Under the pieces are notes generated by a model. That model had not been told where the DNA came from, made no database searches, and saw only the letters and a program-made list of their open reading frames with translations. Shown in pieces: positions 23,986 to 35,560 of a DNA stretch of 64,000 nucleotides. A program made the position numbers and the translations under genes. Positions within the stretch are counted from its first letter, which is position 1; each line of letters starts with the position of its first letter. The stretch spans positions 35,384 through 99,383 of the forward strand of contig JAECUM010006720.1 in assembly GCA_016617855.1 (NCBI GenBank). Reading direction: 5' to 3'. This DNA is from Megalonaias nervosa (Eukaryota > Mollusca > Bivalvia > Unionida > Unionidae).

Positions 23986-24296
23986 AGTGGTGGTGGTGTT
24001 GGGTATTTACAAACTGAACACAAAGATGGCTCTACGGGAGAAACAGGGATTTAACATTACTGATAAAATAAATTTTGGACCACGGGGGTGGGTGGGTGGG
24101 TGGGTGTCCATACAATACGGATGTCACTGTCTGGGTCTATGGAACTTTAACAATTGTGTGATTGTATGACACTGTAGGGTATATTTAAATTTAAAACTAT
24201 TTGTGAGAATGTCACATATGTGGTGAATATGGCGGAAAATAAACAGAGTAAAGGCAGGAAAGAAGACATATAAAATTAAGGACAAAGAATTTTTGA

Positions 24297-24432
24297 AGTC
24301 AGTCAGAGTCATATTTTAACACCTTGTAGAGTCGTTCATATACCTTGAGAAGAAGGTATTCTTTTTCTGGTGCTGGAAAGAGTTGTTCATTTGTACGTCT
24401 GTAGAGCGAGATGTGTATTGTTATAGATGACA
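24297..24432 (+). repeat. 136-bp repeat, copy 1
   Basis: Starts agtcagtcagagtc and ends gttatagatgaca. The copy at 26050-26185 differs at only two positions by my count. It contains the short palindrome ATACCTT/AAGGTAT around gagaag. No ORF. It could be a small MITE or a solo fragment; the flanks of the two copies do not match each other. Confidence 0.85.
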
Positions 24433-24571
24433 ATATAACACTCATGCCCTTACAATATAACAAACATTTTATACAATCCAGTAACTACACTTACAAGCAA
24501 ACGGATCATTAACTGAGTAGAGAGACGATTGTCTCTAACACTGTCTTACTGACCAATTACTGCTTTTACTG

Positions 24572-24575
<4 letters not shown>
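24433..24575. other. Short non-coding gap
   Basis: Nothing seen. Confidence 0.4.

Positions 24576-24642
<67 letters not shown>
24576..24642. repeat. (CA)n microsatellite, about 33 units
   Basis: A pure CA tract followed by a threefold ctaatgagga repeat (24650-24680). Confidence 0.95.
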
Positions 24643-24645
<3 letters not shown>

Positions 24646-24764
24646 ATGGCTAATGAGGACTAATGAGGACTAATGAGGTACAAAATAGGGGTGGAGTTAT
24701 GAGGACAACAACATATTCTTTGTATAGACTTCACTCACGTTCTTACAGGCACATATCTATTTTG

Positions 24765-25195
24765 ATTCACCAACACCTTTTGTAATTTATCAACACTTAT
24801 TCTGTCTGATCATAACCAATATTAACTGACCAATACCTATTTTGACTGACCAACACTTATCGTGACTGATTAAAAAAAACGTATTTAGAATGACCAAGAA
24901 CTATTGTGACCGATCAACACATGATGGGATTGACAAACTCCTATCCTGACTGACCAATGTTTCTTCTTAGAGCCTAACACCTGCTTTGACTGACACAAAT
25001 ATAGTCTAACTGATCAAGACCTATTTTGCCTGAACAGCGTATATTCTGACTGAGGAACACATATTCTGACTGACCAATAACTCTTGCAAGGAACTAACAC
25101 TTATTCTGACTGATCACCACGTATGTTGACTGCCAACACATATTATAACTGACCAACACCTATTTTAACCTATCGACACATATTCTGACAGTGTC
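24765..25195. repeat. Degenerate minisatellite, about 18-24 bp unit (tgaccaacacctattctgac)
   Basis: About 20 drifting units with the core gactgaccaacac and a variable tatt(t/c)tg spacer. A shorter run of the reverse-complement motif occurs at about 29465-29545. Confidence 0.8.
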
Positions 25196-25395
25196 CAGGC
25201 AAATAACGATGCAGTTAGACAAATGTCAAGCTTTAAATACTCTGCATATGGAAATTCCGATTTTAGTTTTATAGAGGAATAAGAATGTTGACCTTATTCC
25301 ATAAACTCAGTTGCGACATTGTTTAAAACAATGCTCAAAATCAAACTTTCAAGACTTAAATTTGTCCGTTATGTCTCGTATTTCTAAACAGTACA

Positions 25396-25655
25396 AATCA
25401 TAAAGAACATCGTTATTGTCACCCATTGCTTCTACTCCGATTTCGGAGAACACGACAGCAAGCATTGTTACACTTTGTGAAAAAAACTAGATCGTAAGTT
25501 CAAAATGTCGTTAGGTGTCATGTACGTTTAAATAACACACACATCAAGTACATTGTTGCTTTCAATCGCTGCTACAGTTATGTTATCCTACAACGATATT
25601 GGGAAACCCAACAGCAAGCATTGATATTAAGTGTGACAAAATAAAACAAAGTTCA
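25396..25655. repeat. Tandem duplication, about 130-bp unit
   Basis: Units at about 25396-25500 and 25535-25655 share cattgtt/cgttattg, tccgatt/tatcctac, acagcaagcattg and following gtgaca words. A third relative with tcaagtataaagtacattgttac and ctgacactgttctgatt lies at about 26605-26720. Confidence 0.6.
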
Positions 25656-25669
25656 AAATTCGGAGTAAT

Positions 25670-26604
25670 GTTTAGTTTGCATAGAAACATCTGTTACGAT
25701 CATGTAGTTTAATTACTTGTGTGTTAAAATTTGAACTCTTTTTATTTCATTTTTGTATTATTGTGTATTATTATGAAGATGATTATGTTCACAGGGTCTG
25801 ATATTTTGAAAGAAAGGTCGTGTTTATTTAGAACGTAAATATGACTCTCGGCTTTCATAAGTTTTTTGTTTAGATTGCCTGGTGGATACACTGCCGGCAT
25901 AAATGATTGGTTGTGGCCGAGGTCATTTCTAATTATGCGTGTTTACATCGTGTACTGCGATTGTTTATTGCGAAATAACCACGCGTTCTTCGAACGTGTG
26001 CATGAAATGACGTTTTCGTTCAGTTTAAATACTCAGGTATCTGTGAAATAGTCAGTCAGAGTCATATTTTAACACCTTGTAGAGTCGTTCATATACCTTG
26101 AGAAGAAGGTATTCTTTTTTTGGTGCTAGAAAGAGTTGTTCATTTGTACGTCTGTAGAGCGAGATGTGTATTGTTATAGATGACAGCTATAGTTCATCTA
26201 TCTTTAAACAATAATTATTTTCACTGGAGAACTAAACACAACTGGCTTTGGACAAATACATTTAGTAAAATTGATTCGAAATTGGAACAGAACAGTACAA
26301 ATTGTGATTCAAAGTGAAAATTCTGGACATTTGTGTAAAAACTTCGTCTGACGTCATCATCCACCATCTTGGAATGGAATTGAGATTCAGACTAGCTTCA
26401 ACTTGAACTGTTTATTGATAGGACTTATATGTTTTTCACAATTCTAGGACAAATGTTTGGATTTTCTTCGCCAATCGTAAGTCCTATTTCATATTTTCAC
26501 CTTTTCACCGTGTTTTCTAGGGAAAGAAATTATTTTTGTTAAAACTTACAAAGCTTGTTGTCTTCGCTCTTTTCTTTATGTTACTTTACACGAGCCGATA
26601 CGTA
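25670..26604 (+). repeat. Dispersed repeat family 3, copy 1 (contains a 136-bp insertion)
   Basis: From about 25670 (gtttaattacttgtgtgtta) to 26604 this parallels 30670-31602. Shared landmarks in order are cttgtgtgtta, aatgattggt, aggtcat, aataatt(t)att, ttggacaaa, gacgtcat, gggacttatat/aggacttatat, aagtcctatttcatatttt, gttttctaggga and acaaagcttgttg. The second copy of the 136-bp repeat sits inside at 26050-26185 and is absent from the partner. No ORF. It could be an LTR or other non-coding element. Confidence 0.7.
26050..26185 (+). repeat. 136-bp repeat, copy 2
   Basis: Near-identical to 24297-24432 (two substitutions). It lies within repeat family 3 copy 1, whose paralogue at 30.7-31.6 kb lacks it, so it arrived by insertion. 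Confidence 0.85.
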
Positions 26605-26720
26605 ACACATCAAGTATAAAGTACATTGTTACTCTCAAAAGCTGACACTGTTCTGATTTTCGACGTTGCTATCGGGGGGACTCGAGTGCCTAGCAATTGT
26701 GATAAACAAACTTGCAAGTT

Positions 26721-27599
26721 TCATAAATCGGCATCAGGTGTCGCATTCTTTAAAACAGCAAGCATAACGTATATTGATTTGATGTTTTCAATGGACAACA
26801 ATAAAGTTTTTGTTGCCAGTGGTAGTTGATCTCGGACGAGGGAAAGATTTTAGTACTTTAGTGTTAAATATTTATTTATTATTTTTCGGGGTGGGTGGGG
26901 TGGGGGTGGAGTGGAGAAAATTTCCGGCCCCTACCTATTTTGAATAAATATTCTTGCTTTCATTTGTGGAAAAAAAGAACTAATTGTATTCATTATCTTT
27001 GTTAACAAAATAATATACCATAATATTCAGGTTCAAAAGAAATTCCCAGACCACGCACTACACAAACTAAATGGTCAATCCCTTACAGCTCATGATGGAT
27101 AGTCTATTATTTTCCTAAGACCATTTTGAACATCCCGTTCGATTTTTGTCATTGTCTCTCAGAAAGCAGATACTTATTGAGAAAATAAAACAAACGAAAA
27201 AACAACAACAACTAAAAAACAAGCGATGTATGTGCGAGTATAGAAGAAAAGCTCACACGACCTTAATAAATATATAAAGATATATTGTGTCTATATTTAT
27301 AATTTAGAAAGGTAGGAAGGGAATTAAAGGCAATTAAAAATTATTGGATCGTGACCCACTTTTAATATTTTCCTGTGATATTGGAATGACAGTGAATTTC
27401 AAGCACGTCACATTAGAAACGGTAAAATGTTCTCCTCTAATGATGTCTTGTTAGGTCTTTGCGGGAGTGACTTCGTCCATTTCCTTCATCACCTACTGCT
27501 CTTTCTCATTCTGCTCCAGTGTAATTAAACTTCCTATCATAAATTTCATATTTTGCTGCTCTTCCAACTGGTTCATTGAACGTTATTATCGTTTTGCAT

Positions 27600-27601
<2 letters not shown>
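26721..27601. other. Non-coding stretch, no gene seen
   Basis: A G-rich patch at 26889-26918; short unassigned frames only. Confidence 0.4.

Positions 27602-27645
<44 letters not shown>
27602..27645. repeat. (GA)n microsatellite, about 22 units
   Basis: A pure GA tract. Confidence 0.95.
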
Positions 27646-27647
<2 letters not shown>

Positions 27648-27990
27648 CAAAACATAGTACATAGCCAGCAAGTCTCAATATCTAAGGAATAGAGAAACTC
27701 GATCGAGAAGCCGGAAGTGAAGCGACAACAGTCTATGTCGCGTAACGCGACAAGAGTGATGTTTGCATACCAGCATCCTTGAGATTTCGAGAATGAGATG
27801 ACTGATCCATATTCATTACCACGATTATCATTACCACTGCCGAGTCGCAATCATCCAAGAGTGAGACTTTGAGTCTCTCTGTATCACTCACTCACTATCT
27901 CTACATTCAACTCTGTAAATAAAGAACTGATTTAAAGAACATCTCGAAAGACATCATCAATCACACCATCAGATTAACATATTTTAGGTC
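27646..27990 (+). repeat. Possible solo-LTR-like segment
   Basis: A moderately GC-rich segment ends with tgtaaataaagaactg, a polyadenylation-signal context common near the 3' part of LTRs, then catcatcaatcacacca. No terminal TG...CA pair or target-site duplication was confirmed and no second copy exists here. Low certainty. Confidence 0.25.
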
Positions 27991-28956
27991 AGACCGTTGA
28001 TAAATTGGCCGCATTTATCACTAACTTCCTTGAGCGTATGTAGGGCGAGTTGAAACGTTGAAACGACAGTGTTGGCCCTAATATCGAGATCGCTTGCAGT
28101 TTATTAATTATTAGTTGACATGCCGTCCATAATTTCCACATTTTTGCTCCGATTCTCTCTTTTTCAAATCAGTTAAAGTTACTGCTTGTAGATTGGAAGG
28201 TACAATGTATACATCACGGTTACATTTAGAAAAAAGTCTGGATAGAAAGTATATGCATATATTTTCTTAAACTTGTTAGTATTGTTCTACACAATACACG
28301 GATCATCATCAAGTAACTCACAAATAATTTATCTCCCCAGTGACAACAAACAAACAATGAGACAATGATAATAACAACAACGAACTCATACTATTCACTG
28401 ACTAATTAAACTCTATTGGGATATGGTGTATTGAACCTTGCAGCAAATAAATCAACACTGAACTTAGATTTAACTTCAGAGGGAACTAGAGCCAAAACAA
28501 CGCCTGGAAAGAAACAGAAAACCCAACGTAAGTACATTGCTGATGGGCATTATACCTTGAGTGTCTGTATTTGTAAAGGGAAGTATAACTGTATCCGTAA
28601 CAGGGTTAAAAGGGAAGGTTAATATTGCACACACAACCGCTGTCTAATATATGAGTGAATGAATGCCAAGAATAAACCAATAAATGAACGATGAATAACT
28701 TATTGAGTCCCTGAAACTAATCATAGGAGAGAAGGGATATAGGACGATCCATTAAAAGCACGCATGCACAAATAACACACACACGCACGCACGCACTTGG
28801 AAACAACTTCTCATATTTTCAACCAATATGACGCATTGAACACTGAACCTTTCTAAGGTAGGTCTCTATATGGTGAGAGAATATAACTGAATAGAACAAG
28901 ACGAGAACATCATTCGGTATGCATCACCACTAATATCACCACAACCGAGAGAGAAG
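27991..28956. other. Non-coding stretch, no gene seen
   Basis: A 68-codon plus frame at 28416-28622 has no recognisable motif. Short (AC) and (GCAC) runs occur near 28777-28798. Confidence 0.4.
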
Positions 28957-29195
28957 GGGCCCCGAGTGGCCGAGTGGTCTAAAGCGCTCACCGTTGCTGA
29001 TCACTGCCATCTCACCTCTGTCTGCGTGGGTTTGAGTCTCGGGTTCGGCCAATGTGGGTATGTGAGAAAGCTTGCCATTAGCTTCTCGTGGGTCGGTGGT
29101 TCTTTCCGGGGTTTTCCTGGGTTCTTCCTCCACCATTAATACTGGCCGCCATATATAGCCTTTCTTGTGCTGGAAAATGGCGTTAAACCCTACAA
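28957..29195 (+). mobile_element. SINE-2 copy 2, full length
   Basis: The head has ggccccgagtggccgagtggtc (A-box-like) and gggtttgagtctc (B-box-like). The body gtgggtcggtggttctt, ggggttttcctgggttc and ccaccattaatactggccgcc follows, and the 3' end is tggcgttaaaccctacaacaac. It aligns throughout with copy 1 (15705-15908) but keeps about 35 bp more at the 3' end. A 93-codon antisense ORF over it is not a gene. Confidence 0.85.
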
Positions 29196-29464
29196 CAACA
29201 AAAACCAAGAGAGACAAGATCCTTCATGTGGGAAAGTCGTACTGTAGCACCTACGGGTTATTTTTTTTATCCAACCTTCAAGCACGCTGACTTCGAAACC
29301 TAACTCCAAATTTAGAACTTGAAAGCGGTCTTTTGAACAAAGTTTATACAATGTTGCAATCGCGTTTATGGAATAAAGTCAACCTTTCTCTTGCTCCGTA
29401 AAAATATAACGTATAAAATATGTAAGTGGGTGACATTTGGCCCACTGCATAGATATTTGTTCGG
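29196..29464. other. Non-coding gap
   Basis: Nothing recognisable. Confidence 0.4.
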
Positions 29465-29720
29465 ACATTGTCCGAATATGTGTTGGTCAGTCAAAGTTGG
29501 TGTCGGTCAGTCAGAATATAGTTTGGTTAGGCAAGATATTTGCTTATCTGTAATTTATGTAGGTCTGTATAATAAACGGTTTGAGTCCTCATAACCTTAC
29601 CCCTTTCTTTACAGCCCACTTTGACGTGTTGGTGTCTGTGTACGAGTGTTGGTCAGCAGGAGTGGGTATTGGTCTGTTCGACGATATGTTCGTGACCATT
29701 GCTACTCCCTTGATCGCTTA
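29465..29720 (-). repeat. Short inverted run of the tgaccaacac minisatellite
   Basis: On plus, gtgttggtcagtcaaagttgg, gtgtcggtcagtcag and later gtgttggtcagcagg are the reverse complement of the 24765-25195 motif. This indicates the same minisatellite family in opposite orientation about 4.5 kb away. Confidence 0.6.
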
Positions 29721-29779
29721 TCCGTTTGTTTATTGGTGTGGTTGTTGGACTGTAAAATTAAATGTGTATTGTTAAATTC

Positions 29780-30120
29780 CGCAACTCAACCCCCCCCCAT
29801 AAGGCTCACAACGTTAAAGTTCCAATGGCCCATTATTTGTATGGCCGTAATGTCAAATAACCCATTTTCTGCATCCCTTTTATTAAATTTCCATAGTGCC
29901 ATCTGTAATGATAATTTCACTTGCCAAATAGTACTATTTCTGTCAAGTTAAATGCACCCCACCACACCGCCTAACTGCACCATGTTCAATTCTCGTTCCC
30001 CAAAATTACCATTCGTAATGCTAAATTCCCATGCTCTTCCCTCATAGTGTCATCCTAATGTTTAATTTCCATTTTCATGCCCTCTCCTCTATTTTACCTC
30101 TGGGTATAATATTAACCATT
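29780..30120. repeat. Degenerate C-rich tandem repeat
   Basis: Recurring aatgtcaaat, aatgctaaattccca and aatgtttaatttccat motifs alternate with C-rich spacers at roughly 50-60 bp intervals. Heavily drifted. Confidence 0.4.
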
Positions 30121-30539
30121 TTTTCACATGCATCACCCCATTAATACTGACAAGATCTAACCTAATGAGCATTTGTTACTTTGTAGGTTGTTTTTGAAGC
30201 TAAAAGTTACATCTGGAAGTAAGTATCTTTACGTTTTGTTTCAGTTGTTTACATTTTAAACAGGAGATGGCAATTAAATCGGGACGAAATTTTGATGCAG
30301 TCGATATGCTAGGTAAAATGTAAAGGAGTAAGTCTGACAAAGAGCAACCGGAGAAGGGTAGATTTTTCTAGATTCTCTTTTTTAGGTCAGTGGAATCGGA
30401 CACCTTGCAAAAGCAATGAGATTAGGATTTGTCCATTTGCTCAAAAACAGTTGTTGAAACTTGTGTCTATATACACAATTTATAGGTGCAACCCATCTAG
30501 AAATTCAGAAAATCACGATCAACGTGCATCGTCAGTTGT

Positions 30540-30541
<2 letters not shown>
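30121..30541. other. Non-coding gap
   Basis: Nothing recognisable. Confidence 0.4.
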
Positions 30542-30584
<43 letters not shown>

Positions 30585-30634
30585 GCACACAGACACAGAC
30601 ACAGACACACACACAGACACACACACGCACACAG

Positions 30635-30668
<34 letters not shown>
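30542..30668. repeat. Compound (CA)n/(CAGA)n/(TA)n microsatellite
   Basis: (CA)n with interspersed CAGACA units, ending in a short TA run. It generates His/Thr ORFs with no biological meaning. Confidence 0.95.
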
Positions 30669-30669
30669 T

Positions 30670-32299
<1,630 letters not shown>

Positions 32300-33113
32300 C
32301 GACTTTCCGTTGTTAAATTTTCAATGTATCGATAAACAATAGATAGCTTTTTCGGAGGTGGAACGGATATTTTAAGATCCAATCTTTCAGGCACATAATC
32401 TTTCCATAATCGAATGCACTGTTGATTTCAAGATATATTATGAACAAACAATATCGTATAAAATGTTGTAGGAAAATAATATGTTCTCTAGCATATGACC
32501 CAAACCTGTGTTATTATGAAGAAATAAACAATATTGTCTTGAAGGTATCTGTTATTTCACTCTAATTTTAAACGAAAAGGGATACCATATGTTATGGGAG
32601 AAATGAATATTGTCACAATAACTGGAAACTTTTGGAAGACGATTTCATGTAATGGAGAACCTCTGAATCATATCAATCAGCCAGAGGAAAAGTACTAGCA
32701 TATCTAGTCATTATATTATGGGGGAATAAAGAAGCTGAATCTGTACTATAATTTGCGACGCTGTGTCCAAGAAGAAATGCAATTTCGTAAAGATTACTTA
32801 TTCTATTTATTGTTTAAGTTCCCAAGTAAAAAGGTGGGTTTCAAGATAACATTAATGTATGCTTGAATGTGTTTTTTGTCATACCTAAACTGGGTTACAT
32901 GTTTTTGACTAATTTGCCGTAATATTAATGGCTAGTATGTACAAAAGAAAGAAACATCCCCTTAAAAAGAAGAAGTTGATCCTTAAATACTGTTCTCAAT
33001 TATCGTAGTAATGTTGGGCAAAATTTTATTTCCATCTGAGGTTATCGCTTTATATACCAAAATATTGATTGTGAGAAGGATTGTTCAAAATGCTCCGTAC
33101 ATAGGAATCTATC

Positions 33114-33152
<39 letters not shown>

Positions 33153-34215
33153 CCATTGCTGATGTGCTAGAAATCTCACGTTAAGTTCTAAAAATGACCT
33201 ATTGAATCGCTCCACTTTGATCTCATTTTGTACCTGGATGTGGAGAATCCCAAAGTCTACATATTTACATTTATGGAACATTCAAATGAAAGTATTGGCT
33301 TGAAGGTCCCAGGCTCGGAAGAAGTGGGGTCATGCTACTTTTAGGACTTGCTATCGGATCAGCAGGTCTTTCTGTTTGTTTGTTCTCACTCTCTCGCAGA
33401 TTCTGCCACAACTATTCGATCCTTTATGGTGAGGATTCCCTGTGAAAGTTTTTGTTGTTATAGTGAAAGTTATTGGTACTAGGATGTTCTCCGTGAACAT
33501 TATTTGAAATTGGCCTAGTAATTTTTAAGAAGTCCCTTGACAGGTTTTCTTACTTGTAATAACTCCGGTCACATTTAATGCTGTATCCGCTTTACTTCTA
33601 TAAATTGTCCAGGTCATGTTGCTTGGTTACAATTTCGTACTGTGATCAGAATTAGTTAAGCAGTTCTTAAGAAATCTTCAAATGATTTGTCAACGTCTAT
33701 CAACGGTGGCCACACTTGATGAGAGATCGGTATCGTCTGCACAGTCTTGAAATATCTTAGTGCTATATTGCTGTCTGCGAAATTTGGTCCTTATTGGCTA
33801 TGTAATTTTGGAAAATAAGCCAGTAACAGGATTTCTATTTTTAGATACGAGAGTCTGATTGTCCTATATTAAAGATTTTAATTCTAGTATGTTAACTATC
33901 AAATTCACTTGAAACTTGCTAATGTGCATTTGAAGTAGAAGTTGTTTCCAGTTCATGCTAATTGTTAGTTAATGGCGGTCACATATAAAGCAGATCCACG
34001 TCATATGAATAATATCTTGAGCCTGGGATACTCTTTTCTGGGTTTTGTTCACTAAAATTTCACTATTTTTTTATTTTAATAAAGGAACCCATATTGAATG
34101 ACAGATCAAGATTATCTGCAAGAAACATTGGTGCTAGAGTGATCTGCATTAAATTCCGTCGAAACTGGTTAAACGGTTGTGAAAAACGTGTTAAAAGTTC
34201 TTTTTCCAAACCTTA
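32300..34215 (+). repeat. Diverged partial third copy (Z) of the A/B unit
   Basis: Landmarks shared in the same order with unit A at about 43030-44130 are ttcggag(g/t)tggaac, catgtttttgacta/cacgtttttgacta, aatatcttagtgct/caatatcttggtgct, tttggtcct, ttctatttttag and gcatttgaag(t/a)(a/g)gaagttg. Long indels separate them. The segment also carries recurring phrases such as gttaagcagttcttaagaaat and actggttaaacggttgt, typical of drifting repeats in invertebrate genomes. It ends where the LINE ORF2 relic begins. Confidence 0.6.
33114..33151. repeat. (CA)n microsatellite, about 18 units
   Basis: A pure CA tract inside copy Z, absent from the corresponding place in unit A. Confidence 0.95.
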
Positions 34216-34329
34216 AGTTATGGCATATATTTTTCATAGTAGATTGATTAAAAAAATAAAATATCTTTTAAGTTCTAAATGCTTGAGGGTTCTATCTAAA
34301 CTATGATTAAAATTAGTCAACCGAGTTTT

Positions 34330-35288
34330 GAGATATTTCTTCCATGGAATTGTGAATGATTGTCTTACTGGTTCCAGTTCGCACTCCAATGTCACTCCGA
34401 TCGTTGGCGTTGGAATATCTTCTTGCACTGACAATACGAAAAAACTGACCTTCAAAAATCGAAAAGTCGTTCGTTTCTGTAACACCTCCATGCATTCTAA
34501 AACAACCCAAAGTACTTTCTGCTCTTCATGAGGGAAATAAAATCCGACACAAAGTCGTTCATTTTTGATACCTCTTATAAGGATCTTCTCTCCAAATTTA
34601 CGAACTACACACGACATTACATAGGATAGTGACAGGGCTGCTTCAGCCTTTATTAGTGCAAATAACACCACAAAACTTCGTTTTGCACATTGTGCATCGA
34701 TATTTTTTAACAGAAGCCAGGGCTTTAGATCTTGTCCTGAAATATACCGAAACCAAAAATATTGTAAACTCTATCATCTCTCGGATTCACTATCAGTACT
34801 TCTGTCACTCCACAATAGGCACTTGGAAAAGTCATTACTGACCAACATTCTCATTGAAAATAAAGAGCTATGTACTCTCACTGTATAATAATATACTGTT
34901 GTCTAATCAGTCATACCTGTATCAGAGGTAATGAAACAGGAGACCGCGCTGTCAAATCATCCCTATTGCTGCAACTATCTGGTTTTAAAATACACTGATT
35001 TAAAACCCGGTATTAACAAATTCTTATGTAATAAGTGGCAGACATCATGGAATGATGCTATCAATAACAAACTATGGCGAATGGCCTCCTTTCTATAGAA
35101 TCATCTGTAAAGATGAGGTAATCATTGCAAGAATCATAATGAGTTATACTCATATAACCCACTCCTACATATTAAAGGGTAAAGATTCACCCGAGTGCGT
35201 TTCCTGCAAAGAACCCTTGACCGTGAATCACTTTCTGATATACTGTTTTGATATCCAATCAATACGAAGGTTCTTTCTGATACAGTGA
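34330..35288 (+). pseudogene. Non-LTR retrotransposon ORF2 C-terminus with RNase H domain
   Basis: With frame changes the plus strand reads a post-RT linker (VTPPCILKQPKVLSAL near 34475), then RNase H pieces: TEARALDLVLKYTETKN at about 34710-34760 and an 'INKFLCNKWQTSWNDAINN' stretch near 35004-35070. A terminal open frame (35052-35288) follows, with SYTHITHSYILKGKDSPEC and a C-x2-C...H...C arrangement (CVSC, NHFLIYC). This order matches ORF2 of RNase-H-containing non-LTR elements (Jockey/I-like groups). RNase H would remove the RNA strand after target-primed reverse transcription. Endonuclease and RT catalytic domains are missing, and stops are frequent. The 145-codon minus ORF over the left half is antisense and unrecognised. 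Confidence 0.85.
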
Positions 35289-35560
35289 ATGTGTCTTGAA
35301 GTTTAACATTTTATTATAAAATATAGCTTTTTGTCACCCTAAATATTTTCAATTATCTAATTGCCCAATTACCCTTTATAAGTACCGTTTACATCACCCA
35401 TTGATTGGGAACTTTGATATATTATCCTCTGAATCTCAATATTTTGTTTTTGTTTTTAATCGCTAATTGATCGCAAAACACTTTTCATGCATAAATCATT
35501 TATAGCCTTAAAGTGCTGGTGCGCCGTAAAATTCCAATCAATTAGTCAATTAAATTTATG
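35289..35560 (+). mobile_element. LINE 3' untranslated region and 3' end
   Basis: Non-coding tail after the RNase H relic, ending agtgctggtgcgccgtaaaa then an aatcaattag(t)caatt run like the short-repeat tails of non-LTR elements. The same tail occurs at about 51270-51545. Confidence 0.75.

Noticed and set aside
24297..26185. Non-autonomous LTR element with 136-bp LTRs
   Set aside because: The near-identical direct repeats are suggestive, but there is no TG...CA structure, no matching target duplication and no primer-binding site that I can see. The interior has its own paralogous context without the second repeat.
34234..34671. 145-codon minus-strand ORF
   Set aside because: It lies antisense to the LINE ORF2 relic, which has recognisable protein segments on the plus strand.
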